A program made the translations under genes and the position numbers. Below the pieces are notes generated by a model, which searched no databases, was not told the DNA's origin, and saw nothing but the letters and a program-made list of their open reading frames with translations. From positions 18,071,507 to 18,135,506 of the forward strand of contig NC_083637.1 of NCBI RefSeq assembly GCF_963576545.1: DNA of 64,000 nucleotides, read 5' to 3'. Origin of the DNA: Limanda limanda. Its lineage: Eukaryota > Chordata > Actinopteri > Pleuronectiformes > Pleuronectidae. Positions 17,654 to 40,630 of this stretch are shown here, in pieces. Each line of letters opens with the position of its first letter. Position 1 is the first letter of the stretch.

Positions 17654-18714
17654 CGTCGTAAATTCAATAAACAATCGCTCGTTTCAGCTACAACATTGTA
17701 CCGGTTGGACACATTAGCCCATAGTATGCATTTGCCCTCCGGTTGTTGTCCGGCGCGTTATAAAAGACCGGTGGAAACAACACTGCTGCGATCGGTTCCG
17801 GGTGCTGCTACTTTGTCTTCTGTTGTGTAAACTGCATAACGCCATCTACTGTATAGGAGTCTGTAGTGTAATTGCATTCAGATAGTGAAGTATAATTCAT
17901 CTGCAGTACTTCGCGTTGTGTAAAGGTTTTTCTATTATTTTTCTGAATACATTGTACGATATAATTTGCTGTAATGTATTGGGCCCGAGCACTGATTGGT
18001 ACTGACAGACAGTGAGGCAGTATTGAAATTGAAAGGATTATGAGTATTATTTGTAAGGCAAATAGATTGGCTTTTTGAGGGCTTTAACATGCTCAAATTC
18101 CTACCAAATTTTCAGAAAATAAGGAAGTGGTGCAAATGTACTCAAATATTTTAAGAAGAAGTCTAAAATCACACATAACAAGTATCTACATACCAGATTT
18201 GTAGGAACTGTACAACATCCCATCCATAAACGGGTTTAAAATCAAGATTTTTACAGTTTACAAATTAAGTAGTAATGCTTTTACAGTCTTCAATAATAAA
18301 TGTTGTTAATATGCGTAATATGTATAAGCTGCAAATGTGCTTTAACAAACAACTTTATTCAAAGAAGTTCTATATTTGCAGTAGAATCAACATCTCTCAA
18401 CATGTAGATACCTTTTCTACGAACTATTCATCCATACTTCATCAGCCTGATACTGGAAGTCGATCGCCCTGTTTCACTTCCTTTCTGTGTTATTTCTGGG
18501 GCTCTGCGTTTGTGTGCAGAACAATAAACTGCATGATGCTGTGCTTTTAAGAGGAAATGCTGGCAGTGAGAAGAAAGTCAGTTATTTTTTCCGACTGGCC
18601 ACAGAAGAGAGCCACTCTGCACCCTGAACTGTGTACAATCAACATGAAGTTAATACGTAGCAGATTTGGTGGGACTCTACTTTAACAGAAGAGAAACTAG
18701 ATATAGCGGTACCT
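17654..18714. promoter_or_regulatory. Divergent upstream region shared by tefm (-) and adap2 (+)
   Basis: The two start codons are 1.06 kb apart and point away from each other. The tefm side (17630-17870) is CpG-rich: GTCCGGCGCGTTATAAAAGACCGG and CGATCGGTTCCGGG, each in the 17740-17810 stretch. The remainder is A/T-rich, with an adap2 5' UTR likely within the last 200 bp before 18715. No coding exon was seen. Confidence 0.45.
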
Positions 18715-21700
18715 ATGGCATCTCTGGAGAGAAACAACAAAATCCTGCTGGAGTTGGTGCAACAGCCGGGGAACAAGGTGTGTGCTGACTGCGGAGCTCC
18801 TGGTGAGTACACTGAACAATATTCATAGCCAAAATCTGTACATCGCCATTGTTGTTTAATGTTAGATTTTTGTTTTCTTTTTGAGCGATACATCTTTTTA
18901 TATATAAATTACATGTGAAAAAATGGTAAACAACTTGAACCACAGAGCCACGTGATGTTGTTTGTTAAAGTATGTCCAAAATAATTTCTTTTACCAAGTC
19001 ACTTGTTATTAAAAACCTCGGTGAGGGGAAGTGGAGTTGCTGTATTTTCTATGGTATGACCTCATTGTTCCTCCTGTCACTCACATCACATTTCACCATT
19101 AAAACCAACAACAGCTGAAACATTGTCTGTGTTTATGTCTATGAAAGAAAGAGAGACATAAAATGTGTATTTGGAAGACCAAAATAAATCTTAACGACCT
19201 GGATCTATTTCAGATCTTCTCCAGTTTATTAACATATTTGTGCTTTAGAGTCCACATTTGAGACAATAGTATGTCACTGTGGGCTGTAATTATGGCTCCC
19301 ACTGTATTTGAAGTTCCCTCTAACAAAGTGAATATTGTGCCTACAGAGCCGGACTGGGCCTCGTACACTCTTGGTATCTTTGTGTGTTTGAACTGCTCTG
19401 GGTTGCATCGTAATTTACCCGCCGTCAGCAGAGTCAAATCCATACGCCTGGATCTCTGGGAAGAATCCCTTGTAGAGGTGGTTTGTATAGTTTGAATTCA
19501 TCTTTTAGTGGCTATTTACAGCTTTAACAGGTATTTGTTAATCCCTCAGCCAAGCTGTCACTCCTGTTTGTTGGCTGGTTTGTTTGTGAGCAGGATTACC
19601 CAAAAACTACTGCACAGATTATCACCACAACTTGCTGGAAGGATGTGGAATGGGTCAGGGAAGAACCCAATCAAAATTTGGTGATGGTCCAATTAGGGGC
19701 TTGATCCAGGATTTAGTTTTTCATTCTCTTTAACATTTAGAGATAAGGTATTTTTCAAAATTTGTCTTAATTTCTCAGAGAATCATTCATGGACAAATCA
19801 GGCATAATAAAGGAAATGTTATTTATTGGTGTAATGAGTGAGGGGACTGTTGTTGTCTTGGAGGAGGTTTGATCAACTATTAGCCTTTCTGGTTTATTCT
19901 ATACATTAGTTTGTATATTGCACATTTTGCCATTTGTAGGCATATTAGACATGTTCATAGTTATTGTTTTTTTCCAATTGTTTTCATGTTTATTCTTTTT
20001 CTATACACTAGCATTGCCTCAGGGGTAGATCACTCTGACTTTCACACATGAATGAGCATGTAACAAGTAAAACCTTTGAGTTTTTAAAATCAACAATACA
20101 CAGCTGAGCTCTGGTTTTCAGATTGTTTCTAATCTCACGAGTTTCATCTTGCAAAAGCAGAGCAGGAAATCCCAAATTAGCTGCCCAGCCTGAATATTAC
20201 TTGACTCGTTCTGACCTTTTTTTCTCTGGTTTCAGTTCATGCGGGAGAAGGGGAACTCTGCTGCAAAAGCTACTTTCGAGAAGTGTGTCCCTGCCTTTTT
20301 CTACCGGCCGCAGCAAAAAGACTGCATGTGAGTAACCGCGGACTCCAACCGCTCACCTCATTAGCTTTGTGGAAGTAAAAGGTTGAGACTCAACAAATAC
20401 TATGAACGGCAGTGGAGCACTCAGGTTTCACACAGAAAGAGGAACAACCAGCTAGAGTTGGGTGCTGTGGTGAAGATCCTCTACCATAGACAGTATGCGT
20501 TCTATTCATTCATCAAACAGGTTTTCAGTGGGTTGTGTTTCATCCATGATGAAACATTGATGTGTGTTTTTGCTGCTCTTAGAGTTCTCAAGGATCAATG
20601 GATCCGTGCAAAGTATGAAAGAAGAGAATTTACCGGAGAAAATAGCTACTTTCAACAAGTTTATTGCTCAGGTAATAATCCTTCCATTATACAAACAGGA
20701 AGATATGCCTGTTTTCCATACCAATCATATTCATTTGATGTTTCCGATCCAGATCTGTTTGAGTCAACACTAATGAAGAAAGGCAAAGACAACAAACAGT
20801 TTCTTAAGAGGATATTTCATTTGTCCCGGAAAGACTTCACCCTCAGATACTTCATAAAAGAGGACGTGAGTAGTTCAGTTGCCGTATCGTTGTCTACATT
20901 TCTGTCTGATGAGCATAAGAACTGGTTAATTTTAATCGTTAACCCCTCCCTCAACTTTCTCCTTAAAAAAAAGTCCAAGGTTCCCAAAGCGGTCATCAGC
21001 ATGAAGGATCTGAACGCAGTTTTCCAGCCGGAGAAGATCGGCAATGCTCACGGCCTGCAGATCTCCTACCTGCAGGACGAACGCATGAGGAATCTGTTTG
21101 TCTACCATGAGAGCGGGCAGGTGAGCTCAGCTGCTGGAGCCCAGTGTGGTTTCACCTCCACATGTGAGTGACAGATAGATGACGTGTGTCGGCGCATGTG
21201 TAGACCCGCCTACCTTTTAACACCATTTAGCTGACCCTCTCAAACTGACCCCTTAAAACGACTGAAGCTGTCCAGACAATGCATGGTCGCAGGTCACGTA
21301 CAGTACAATACTTTGTCATTCATTGCCCTTTGTCTGATGCCTTATACTACAGGTCATTGTATCCCTATTCAATGCTATCCGGGCAACACGCTTGGCTTAC
21401 CTCCAGAAGAAACATCCCACCCTTCAAGGCAGTGACGTGAGAACATTTTCCATCAGGATTCGACTCAGATAGACTGTTGTTTACATCTTGATCTGCAACT
21501 TTTGTCCCCTTAACTATACGACCTGTGTTTCTTTACACAGTTTATACCTCAGTTGACAAATCGCTGCCTGAAGGAGGGATACATGGAGAAAACCGGCCCA
21601 ACGGTCCGTCACATATATTAATACAAAAATAAATTGGATTTGTTTACCTTTGGTACTTCTGAAAAACAAATTTCTTTCTTTATTCTATCTATCTGAATTT

Positions 21701-22604
21701 CTTTCTATGTCTTCCTGCTTATCTTTCTTTCCACCTGTGGTTGTGTGTGTTTTCAGCAACGAGAGCCGTTCAAGAAAAGGTGGTTCACGCTGTGCTCGAT
21801 GAACAGAAAACTTCTGTATTTTAAAACTCCACTGGTAAAGAACAAAGAACACAAAATATGTCTGAAAGTCTACATTTTATGACCAAAGTGATTCAAAAAA
21901 TACATTAAAAAAACAAAACAATCAGTTGTAAAGGAGTTTGGATTCAAACAAATTCATTTTGGAGGAAGACAAAGTTTCTAGGTAAATGTTCTGTTTTAAT
22001 CATTTGCAGATATTAGCCTGATATTGTGTTGTATGTAATTGATGACATGAAAGACCTGGGTTGAGCTGCACCTTTAAAAACTGTCCTTGGCTTATTATCT
22101 GGTGCAAAGGTGAAAAAGGCTAAATGTGCAAACGTTTCAACCCATGTTGGACTAATTTATTACACCCATGATGTTTTTATTATGCTTTTATTATGTTTTA
22201 TAATGCTCGTCCCACGTTTGTCCAGGATGCTATAGAGCGCGGCGCCGTTTTCATCGGCACCGAGAGCCACAGCTACTCGGTCTCAGAGAGCAGTGGCAAG
22301 AGCACGAGGGGGGGCCGGTGGCGCTGTGGCATCACCCTGCAGACTCCAGGCCGACAGTTTGTGTTCCAGTGTGACCAGGAGCAGGAGCAGAGGGAGTGGG
22401 TGGACGCACTGAGACGGGTCATCGCTCAGCCCATGACCCCAGAGGACTATGCTAGTAAGATTTAACACCTGATACAATGCAACTAATGTCTTCCCTCGTA
22501 CAACAGAGGGCATAAACCACAGACTAATAGTGAATTGGATTCTGCCTCACTCTCTATTTCCTATCTTTAATACAGATGAAGCCAACCTGACTAGGGGGAA
22601 ATGA
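18715..22604 (+). CDS. adap2: ArfGAP with dual PH domains 2 (centaurin-alpha-2)
   Basis: ADAP2 is an Arf6-directed GTPase-activating protein recruited to the plasma membrane by PIP2/PIP3. Eleven exons: 18715-18802, 19347-19477, 20236-20327, 20583-20671, 20753-20865, 20974-21120, 21353-21436, 21541-21603, 21757-21834, 22226-22454 and 22576-22604. Total 1143 nt, 380 aa; human is 381. The ArfGAP zinc finger is C23-x2-C26-x16-C43-x2-C46, followed by SGLHRN with the catalytic arginine at 51. PH1 covers about residues 130-240 (GKDNKQFLKRIFHLSRKDF; KAVISMKDLNAVFQPEKIG; NLFVYHESGQ). PH2 covers about 258-365 (YMEKTGPTQREPFKKRWFTL; QEQREWVDALRRVIAQPMTP). The C-terminus is ANEANLTRGK. Compared with mammals, the PH1 start reads ESTLMKKG where human has EGFLWKRG. 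Introns 4 and 5 are short, stop-free and multiples of three (see findings). A poly(A) signal AATAAA lies at 22739-22744. Confidence 0.95.
19542..19871 (+). repeat. Dispersed repeat, family A (copy in adap2 intron 2)
   Basis: It begins CCTCAGCCAAGCTGTCACTCC and ends GGGACTGTTG...CTTGGAGGAGGT. The interior carries AGCAGGATTACCCAAAAACT, CTTGCTGGAAGGATG and GGGTCAGGGAAGAACCCA. The same landmarks recur at 39201-39550, 62155-62466 and, inverted, 63443-63830. The ends form an imperfect inverted repeat (CCTCNGCCAAG / CTTGGNGGAGG), so a DNA-transposon-like origin is possible. No ORF. Confidence 0.7.
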
Positions 22605-24198
22605 GCAGAGCACTTTTTTCCTGAGTTTGTTTGGAACATAACAGACTGATCGCCTCACTTCCAATCCTGCCAGTGAGGATAGAGAGAAGTTCAACCAAAG
22701 TCTCTTTCATACCAGCAGGACTCTTCATCTCCACTGACAATAAACTCAACCCCAACACTTTGCACAGGCTACAGCCTCTGTGCTTACTGTGTTACACTCT
22801 GGAGAAGTTCCTGCCCTGAGATCATTGCATTTGCCACCATGACGACTGAGGAAAGCCTTCTCGTGTGGCACACCATGCATGAATACACTGGAGCCAAATG
22901 TTGTATTTATTAAAAACAGGGTCTGTAGATTTTCACACACTATTTCATATTTCTTTTTTTGTAGTAATTTTGCACATTTTTTGAAATTAAATCTCTCTCA
23001 CACTCAGTTGCATTTTGGTTGTGTGTAGTTGAAACTGAAAGCCCTTCATAAGTTGAATACATAGGATGCTCAACTGATTCCTGCTCGTCACATTTAAGGG
23101 GGATATACATGCGCACATGCTTTTTCAGAAATGTAGATATAACAAACTGATAAACCTTAAAGGCTTTATCTGGGAAATTATTTGAGGTCATATAATTTTT
23201 TTCATATTATAAAGTACCTAACTCAAATAACAGATAGGACATTAAGATAATACCTTTGATACTCAACAGTGAATGGTGTTCTCATACAACCTGTACCCTG
23301 ATAGTAGTGGAGTATTTGAGTGTATTTGATCTGAAACTTACTGAGAGTATTCCTAGAGTACATCCCTCTTTACCTCTGGCTGCTGCAGTTACTTTTCTTG
23401 GCTGTAGATGGCGGCACATATTGAAAGGTGCTGCCGAGCTGTGACAAAATATAGGACGTCTCACTCTGCGCCTTTTTCCAGGTCCCACAAATGTCGTCGA
23501 GCAATCTAACACATCATCGAACACATTCAGATGAGTAAAACTTTATTGATCCACACATCAGCAGGCAATTGGTTTTTAAAGCAGCAGGAGGGTCAGAATG
23601 AGGTCAAATTAAAACATTAAATACCCTTAACACAAAATAAAATAAATTATATTAGGATGATTTAACGAGCAAGTAGAAAAACAGTGTGTACATAACTATA
23701 GGGTTAGGGTAAGGGTGATACTAAAAAGTTAGTTTCCGTTAGAAATAGTGCAAATATTTATTCCAAAACACAAATTAGGTTCTCGGCGTAAATACAAAGT
23801 TAACCATTACAGTAGAGGGATGGCGCAGTACAAACGAGGACAGGGAATGACTCTGTAGTCAATACACGATCTTTGCTCGGTCAGCTGAGTCGGAGGGGCG
23901 TGGCGAAGGACACACGCTAACGCTAACGCTGCTGTCACAGTCAAGTGAGGTTAGCTAGCTGAACGCAAGCAGAGCCTGCTCCTTGTGGACTGTGTCCCCG
24001 GGAAGAAAAGACAGATTTACACCAGACAATATAAACCCAGGACTCATCTAATGGCTGGTGTCGGTCCGCTGAGAGAACCGGAGCTGGACAGGTGAAGGTA
24101 GCCGCGAGCAGAGCGAGTCAGGCCCGCAGAGCTGGGAGTGAGTCTCCCTCTTCATCCTCTCTGGAGCGGAGCATACATGGTTCACATACACGGACACC
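22605..24198. other. adap2 3' UTR, intergenic DNA and rhot1 upstream region
   Basis: 22605-22745 is the adap2 3' UTR ending at AATAAA (22739-22744). 22746-23520 is A/T-rich without features. A retrotransposon-like tail lies near 23530 (listed separately). From about 23860 the DNA becomes CpG-rich (GCTCGGTCAGCTGAGTCGG, GGGGCGTGGCGAAGG), marking the rhot1 promoter and 5' UTR. Two ATGs precede the rhot1 start, at 24051 (14-codon uORF) and 24177 (out of frame, overlapping the start). Confidence 0.5.
23527..23700 (-). mobile_element. Possible LINE/SINE 3' tail fragment
   Basis: The plus strand reads GTAAAACTTTATTGATCCAC near 23536. Its complement is GTGGATCAATAAAGTTTTAC, which resembles the GATCAATAAAGT tails of fish L2/CR1-type retroelements. 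No coding remnant or clear target duplication was found, so the class is tentative. Confidence 0.3.
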
Positions 24199-35751
<11,553 letters not shown>

Positions 35752-36506
35752 TCCTCCCACACTCTGGTCCAGTCATCTTTACCCATGACACATGGCTTCA
35801 TACACAATAGTTAGACCAGTCACAACCTTAGCGTTTCCTGTGTCCATGGAAAGCCTGTCATTGTTTCATACTTTAAAAGAACAAAGTCATTTGTTTTTGC
35901 TGAAAAAAAAACAATGTGCAGAATGACCTTAGCGAACACTTTTCCCCCCCATTTTCATTCCACTGTTATTTTCCCTTCTTGAAGATCTTTGAAAATTTGT
36001 ACAAAAAGTGTTCATTTGCTCAATCTGTTAGTCTGCAATTAAATGCATTTGCAAAGTAAAGTAATGATTTATATTTATATTTAAACAAAATACCGTAGGC
36101 TGCTGATGAGCCGTAGTGAGATAACGTATAGCTATTTTTTGGGTTGCTTGCTAATTTGGAATGATGAACTTCTTGGTGTCACTTGAATTGGGGATGAAGG
36201 TGTGTGAGGTGTGCAAAGGGCAATGCTTTTATTAGACTGAACAAGATGTAAATAATGTATATGACATAGTATATTGTACATTTGCTTGTCCAAAACGGCC
36301 ACGTGTGACTCCCACCAACAGCCAGGTCATTGACTTGCACAAACGTTAGCAGCTATCACTTATTTCTACAGAACATTGGTTTGTGTTTCATGGCCACGCG
36401 CTCGGAGGCACATTCTTCATTTCCTGTGTTTGTACATCTGAGCATGTCAGTTTGTCATTAGTGGATGAGTGTGTGGAATGAAAGCTCTCTCTCTCGCTCT
36501 CTCTCT

Positions 36507-36571
<65 letters not shown>

Positions 36572-36937
36572 GCTCTGTCTCTCTCTCTTCCTCTCTTCCT
36601 CCTCTTTCCTTCACGTGTTGATCACTCCAACAGCTTGTGCGAGTGCATTTACTCTGCAGCCAACCTGTACATTTTTCTGTTTGCATGCAATTTCCGACCA
36701 TATTCAAGTGTTTTTAAGATTTCTTTTACAAGAAATGGCCATGCCAACTTCTCTTTATTGCTTGCCGAATACTCCAGGGTTGTATGTGTGTTTACTGACA
36801 GGAGGACAGTCGAGTCTTGGTGTGATTCCTGATTCCATCTCTCCTGGTCACAGAAGATGCAATAATGTGGCATGACACAAGGTTCAGTTTGATGTATTTA
36901 CTCTGCCCTGCCTTTCCAAAAGTTTACAATCAATAAA
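35752..36937 (+). other. rhot1: rhot1 3' UTR with CT microsatellite and poly(A) signal
   Basis: A non-coding stretch after the rhot1 stop, ending at AATAAA 36932-36937 followed by TGTCTGTTACATCTTGTTCG. A long polypyrimidine (CT)n tract lies inside at 36485-36605. Earlier weak hexamers (ATTAAA near 36040) could give a shorter 3' end. Confidence 0.55.
36485..36605 (+). repeat. (CT)n microsatellite
   Basis: About 120 bp of nearly pure CT dinucleotides with a few CG, TT and CCC interruptions. As it sits in the predicted rhot1 3' UTR, the mRNA would carry a long CU tract, which is the kind of sequence polypyrimidine-tract proteins bind. Confidence 0.9.
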
Positions 36938-38034
36938 TGTCTGTTACATCTTGTTCGATGGAATCTTTTCTTTTTACCAACATTTTGCCATCACTACTTG
37001 ATTATTTGGGTATTTCTGAACAGCACTCATCTATACAGACGACTTGAAGGCAATGGTAAATCGTGTATTGCCTTTAATGAACAAGTTGCAGATTGTGGCC
37101 TGTATTTGAATTATTGAAAAGGAACTTTGTCCATTTTTTTGTTCACAGTTACAACTTTTGGATCTGATGTCCTACCAAAGTTGTCTTGTCAAGACTTACT
37201 GAGACACAAGAGGGCAGCATTGCCTTGAAATCAGAATTATTGGCCAATTAGAAACCATATGTTATTTGCTATGTATGAGTATATTTCAGTGTATAAGTAT
37301 ACACTAGCACTAAGTATATTCAGTGTATGTTTGTGTATTCTGTTAGTGATAACTAACAAACTCAATATGCAGAATCGAAAAATTGTGTTGAATGGAGCTG
37401 TTCCCTTTTTCCACACAAGTATCGCCTCCTTATTCAACTGTGGGAACCTGAAATATGAGCAAACCAGAAGAAGAAAGTTGAAGGTGTTCTCTTAAGGTTA
37501 TGGGTAAATGGTTGCCATGATAGTGATGGATAACAGTTGAAATGCCTAATGCCTAAAATATCACATATTTGAAATGAATTGTTGATATTGCTAGCTCAAA
37601 GTGGTGCATAGCTGAAATACTTTTAAGATTGAATAATTAACCAGCTAAAAGTAATGATGGATAAGCCTTATTGGTTGGAAAAGATTCCTAAATTTAAATG
37701 ATATATACTTCAAATATCCAGCATCTGCAGCTCAACTTGCAAACTTGACCCAACTGATGTAAACGCTGTAGTTTTATTTAATGTTTTCTGTCTGTTTAGA
37801 ATCATTTGAAACGGCCGAGGGTTTCAGTGGAGTTGGTGGTAAACAGTGAATGAGTTCATCGGTGGGGTTAAGTCACACAGGAAAACAGTTGGTGCCAGCA
37901 AACAGCTCCAAGAGAGACTCCTGTCGCTGGCTGTTAATTTATACACAGCATATACATAATTTATACACGAGCTGACTTCTCCCACAGAAGCAGGTGTTCA
38001 GTATCCGTCCTGTTCACACTCTCTTCCCTCGTTG

Positions 38035-38048
38035 CCCCCCCCCCCCCC

Positions 38049-38079
<31 letters not shown>

Positions 38080-38080
38080 T
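38035..38080 (+). repeat. Poly-C tract followed by (ATC)n
   Basis: About 15 consecutive C, then about ten ATC units. Simple repeat, no coding role supported. Confidence 0.9.
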
Positions 38081-39200
38081 CCCTCAGCCTCAAGTTACAG
38101 CTCCTCAGCTGATGTTAGCGCTCGATTTGCGAAAGCAAGACACATCAAAGCTTATTGCGTCCAATTAGCTGCTTTTAATGGAAAGTCTCATGGTGCATGT
38201 AACTAATGACACAATAGCTCCCTCCACTCTTCTAACAATGTTTATTTATTAAATAAATTATTTACCTAATAGTTATTTTTTTCATTATGGGGCATTTTAT
38301 TCAAAATGTTGCAGCTGTTGCAAGGGGTAAAACCTCCAGGACTTTGAGTTATTTCTAATTATCACCTTACACTGCTAGTGCAGTTACATCCTGTTCATTT
38401 CTGGATGTCTTGGAACAGTGGAAAAAGAAATATGTTATTTGTGAAGATAATAGATTCCCATTTAATCTATGCACATAAGACATTGCTGCAAATCAGTCAC
38501 TTAATTCTGCGTTGGAGTCTGAAGCACTTTATTTATATTTGACAATAATCAATATGTGTGATGTTTAAAAGTGAATTATTTTGATGCTGTTCAAGTCTGT
38601 ATTGAGAGTGATGAGTCAACAAAATTTGACCTCGGATTTCTGACCTCTGACCCCTGATGGAGACTTGCTCCGGGGTCTTTTTTTTTTCACAACACAACAG
38701 ACTGCAACTTTAACCCAACTCTGCTGTGTAGGAGTCAGGAAAAGACCCCCAGGGTTACAAATATCAACTGGCCTTATTGTTTCCATGGTGATGCTAGCAC
38801 ATAGCTTACTGTGCCATGGAGGGAGTTTCACTGGAGGGATCCTGATCAACCGTTACACTGCAGACCACATTGACATAATTGCTCCTCTTAAGTGGCTTCC
38901 GCCCAACTATTAGGACCTCTCTGATGTCTCCTAAGGTAAGAGGTGGGTGTTTGTCTAAAATGGAGCCCCGTCATTTGGGTCGTTGTAGCACTATACGACC
39001 TGGAGGGGGCTGTTTAAATTCACTCAAATATCCTGGAATTTACAAGCCTGCCTGAGCCACTCCCTCCTCTCTGAGAATTCAAAGGCGGCAGTTTCTTTAG
39101 GACATGATTCGATTGATTAGTGTTTATTACATGAGATAACCCTGATGAACCCCAGTAGCTTTACATTGAAGCCCACTGCCATTTCCCACGTGTTCATTAT

Positions 39201-39550
39201 CTCCTCCAAGGAGGTCGTGTTTTCACCTCTGTATTTTGCTGTTGGTTGGCTTGTATGTTTGTACGCAAGATGAAACGGAAACAACTGAGTGGCTTATCAT
39301 GAAACCTGGTGGAAGGATGCAGTATGGGTCAGGGGAAGAACCCACTGAATATTGGTGCACATCTGGTTCAAGGGACGGATCCATGTAGGAAGATTGGTTG
39401 TTTTTCAACAGTTTCCCAATTTTCCCGGGGAATAATTCATGGATCTTGATGAAAAAAATCTGGCACATTTACAGGACTCATATGTGTGAGTGTGTGAATT
39501 TGGTGCAGCGTGATTGAATTCAAAGGGACTGTTGGTGCTTGGCGAAGGTG
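39201..39550 (+). repeat. Dispersed repeat, family A (intergenic copy)
   Basis: It starts CTCCTCCAAGGAGGTCGTGT and runs through CCTGGTGGAAGGATGCAGTA, GGGGAAGAACCCACTGAATA and ATTCATGGATCTTGATGAAA to GGGACTGTTGGTGCTTGGCG / AAGGTG. It is the most complete copy in the window, and its ends are imperfect inverted repeats of each other (CTCCNCCAAGG / CTTGGCGAAGG). Confidence 0.75.
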
Positions 39551-40630
39551 ATTACTTCACTGAGGGAAATGACTGAGTTAAGAAGGATATTAAACTGGAT
39601 TTTTCAGTTAAGCTCAGTTTATGCATTGGATCTTGTGTTTACTTCAGTAGATGTGAACGAAGCCCACAGTGGAATCAGGCCGTTACACACTGCACATCGT
39701 GTGACAGTGCAGCCAAATATGCTGCCAACAAGGGTGTTTGATTAATTATATCCAATACTAACTGTGACCTCTATCTACAAGTGAATTGAATGATCTGTAG
39801 GAAGTAGGTCTTGAACACAGTTGCAATTCTCTTGGTGATTGATCAGTATTTGGAAAATATGCACAATCTGGAAGATACTGATCGATTGGAAGTGCTCATC
39901 TCCAGCAGAGCTATAACTGTGTGTGTGTTAAAAACTGATTCTAATCCTGCTTTAATAAAACACACCCTGGAAGAGCATGCAGGACTATTGATTGAACATT
40001 TAGACACAGAAACTACACAACAGATGAAATGTAACTGCGATAAAAAAAACAAAAAAACTCAACAGACTCAATGTGTGACTTTGCACAGAAACTATTATGA
40101 CCCCTTCACTTTTTACACACTTTATTGTAGTGGAGATTACATTTTAAGTACATACAATGCCATTTTTTCCCATCAGCCTGAATCAATACTAACAACTCTC
40201 TGAAGTAACTACAATACAACCCAAAATATGATCCTGGCACAAACTTTTATCTTATGAAATTTAAGTATAGCATACTGCAGGCTATACTTACATCTTTTCC
40301 ACATGATTTAAGGCAGAATTAGAGTTGGACTGTTCCAGTAAAAAGCAAATATTAACTATTTTTACCTTGGAAAAAACGAATCAATTAATCACTAGATCAC
40401 TCAACTTCAGGAAAAGTTATTATATTAGATACCATATTGAATATACTATCATTATACATTATGATGTTATTAAAAATAAAACAGCATAATGGGTCACAAA
40501 CCGATGCCAAATGGATTTTTCACCATCTGTCAATTCTAAACCTGATCTAATGGTTTCAAGCTGATCCATATTATTTATTAACCATTTGTGTATTCTTCCT
40601 ATTGAGACAACTGCTGCATTTCACCCTCAG

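Larger units (their letters stand above)
36938..40630. other. rhot1-rhbdl3 intergenic DNA
   Basis: A/T-rich sequence with no supported exon. Short ORFs here lack family resemblance and splice context. Contents: a poly-C/(ATC)n tract at 38035-38080, a nuclear-receptor-like half-site cluster at 38627-38653, and a family A repeat at 39201-39550. Confidence 0.55.

Noticed and set aside
17755..17765. TATAAAA motif near 17760 as an adap2 TATA box
   Set aside because: It is almost 1 kb from the adap2 start and points away from tefm; the surrounding CpG-rich DNA suggests a TATA-less tefm promoter.
20383..21171. Single 262-codon ORF as an independent intronless gene
   Set aside because: It contains adap2 exons 4-6 with proper GT-AG borders; the open frame across the two introns is reported as a finding instead.
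23700..23720. GGGTTAGGGTAAGGGT as an interstitial telomere repeat
   Set aside because: Only about two degenerate units; too short to support.
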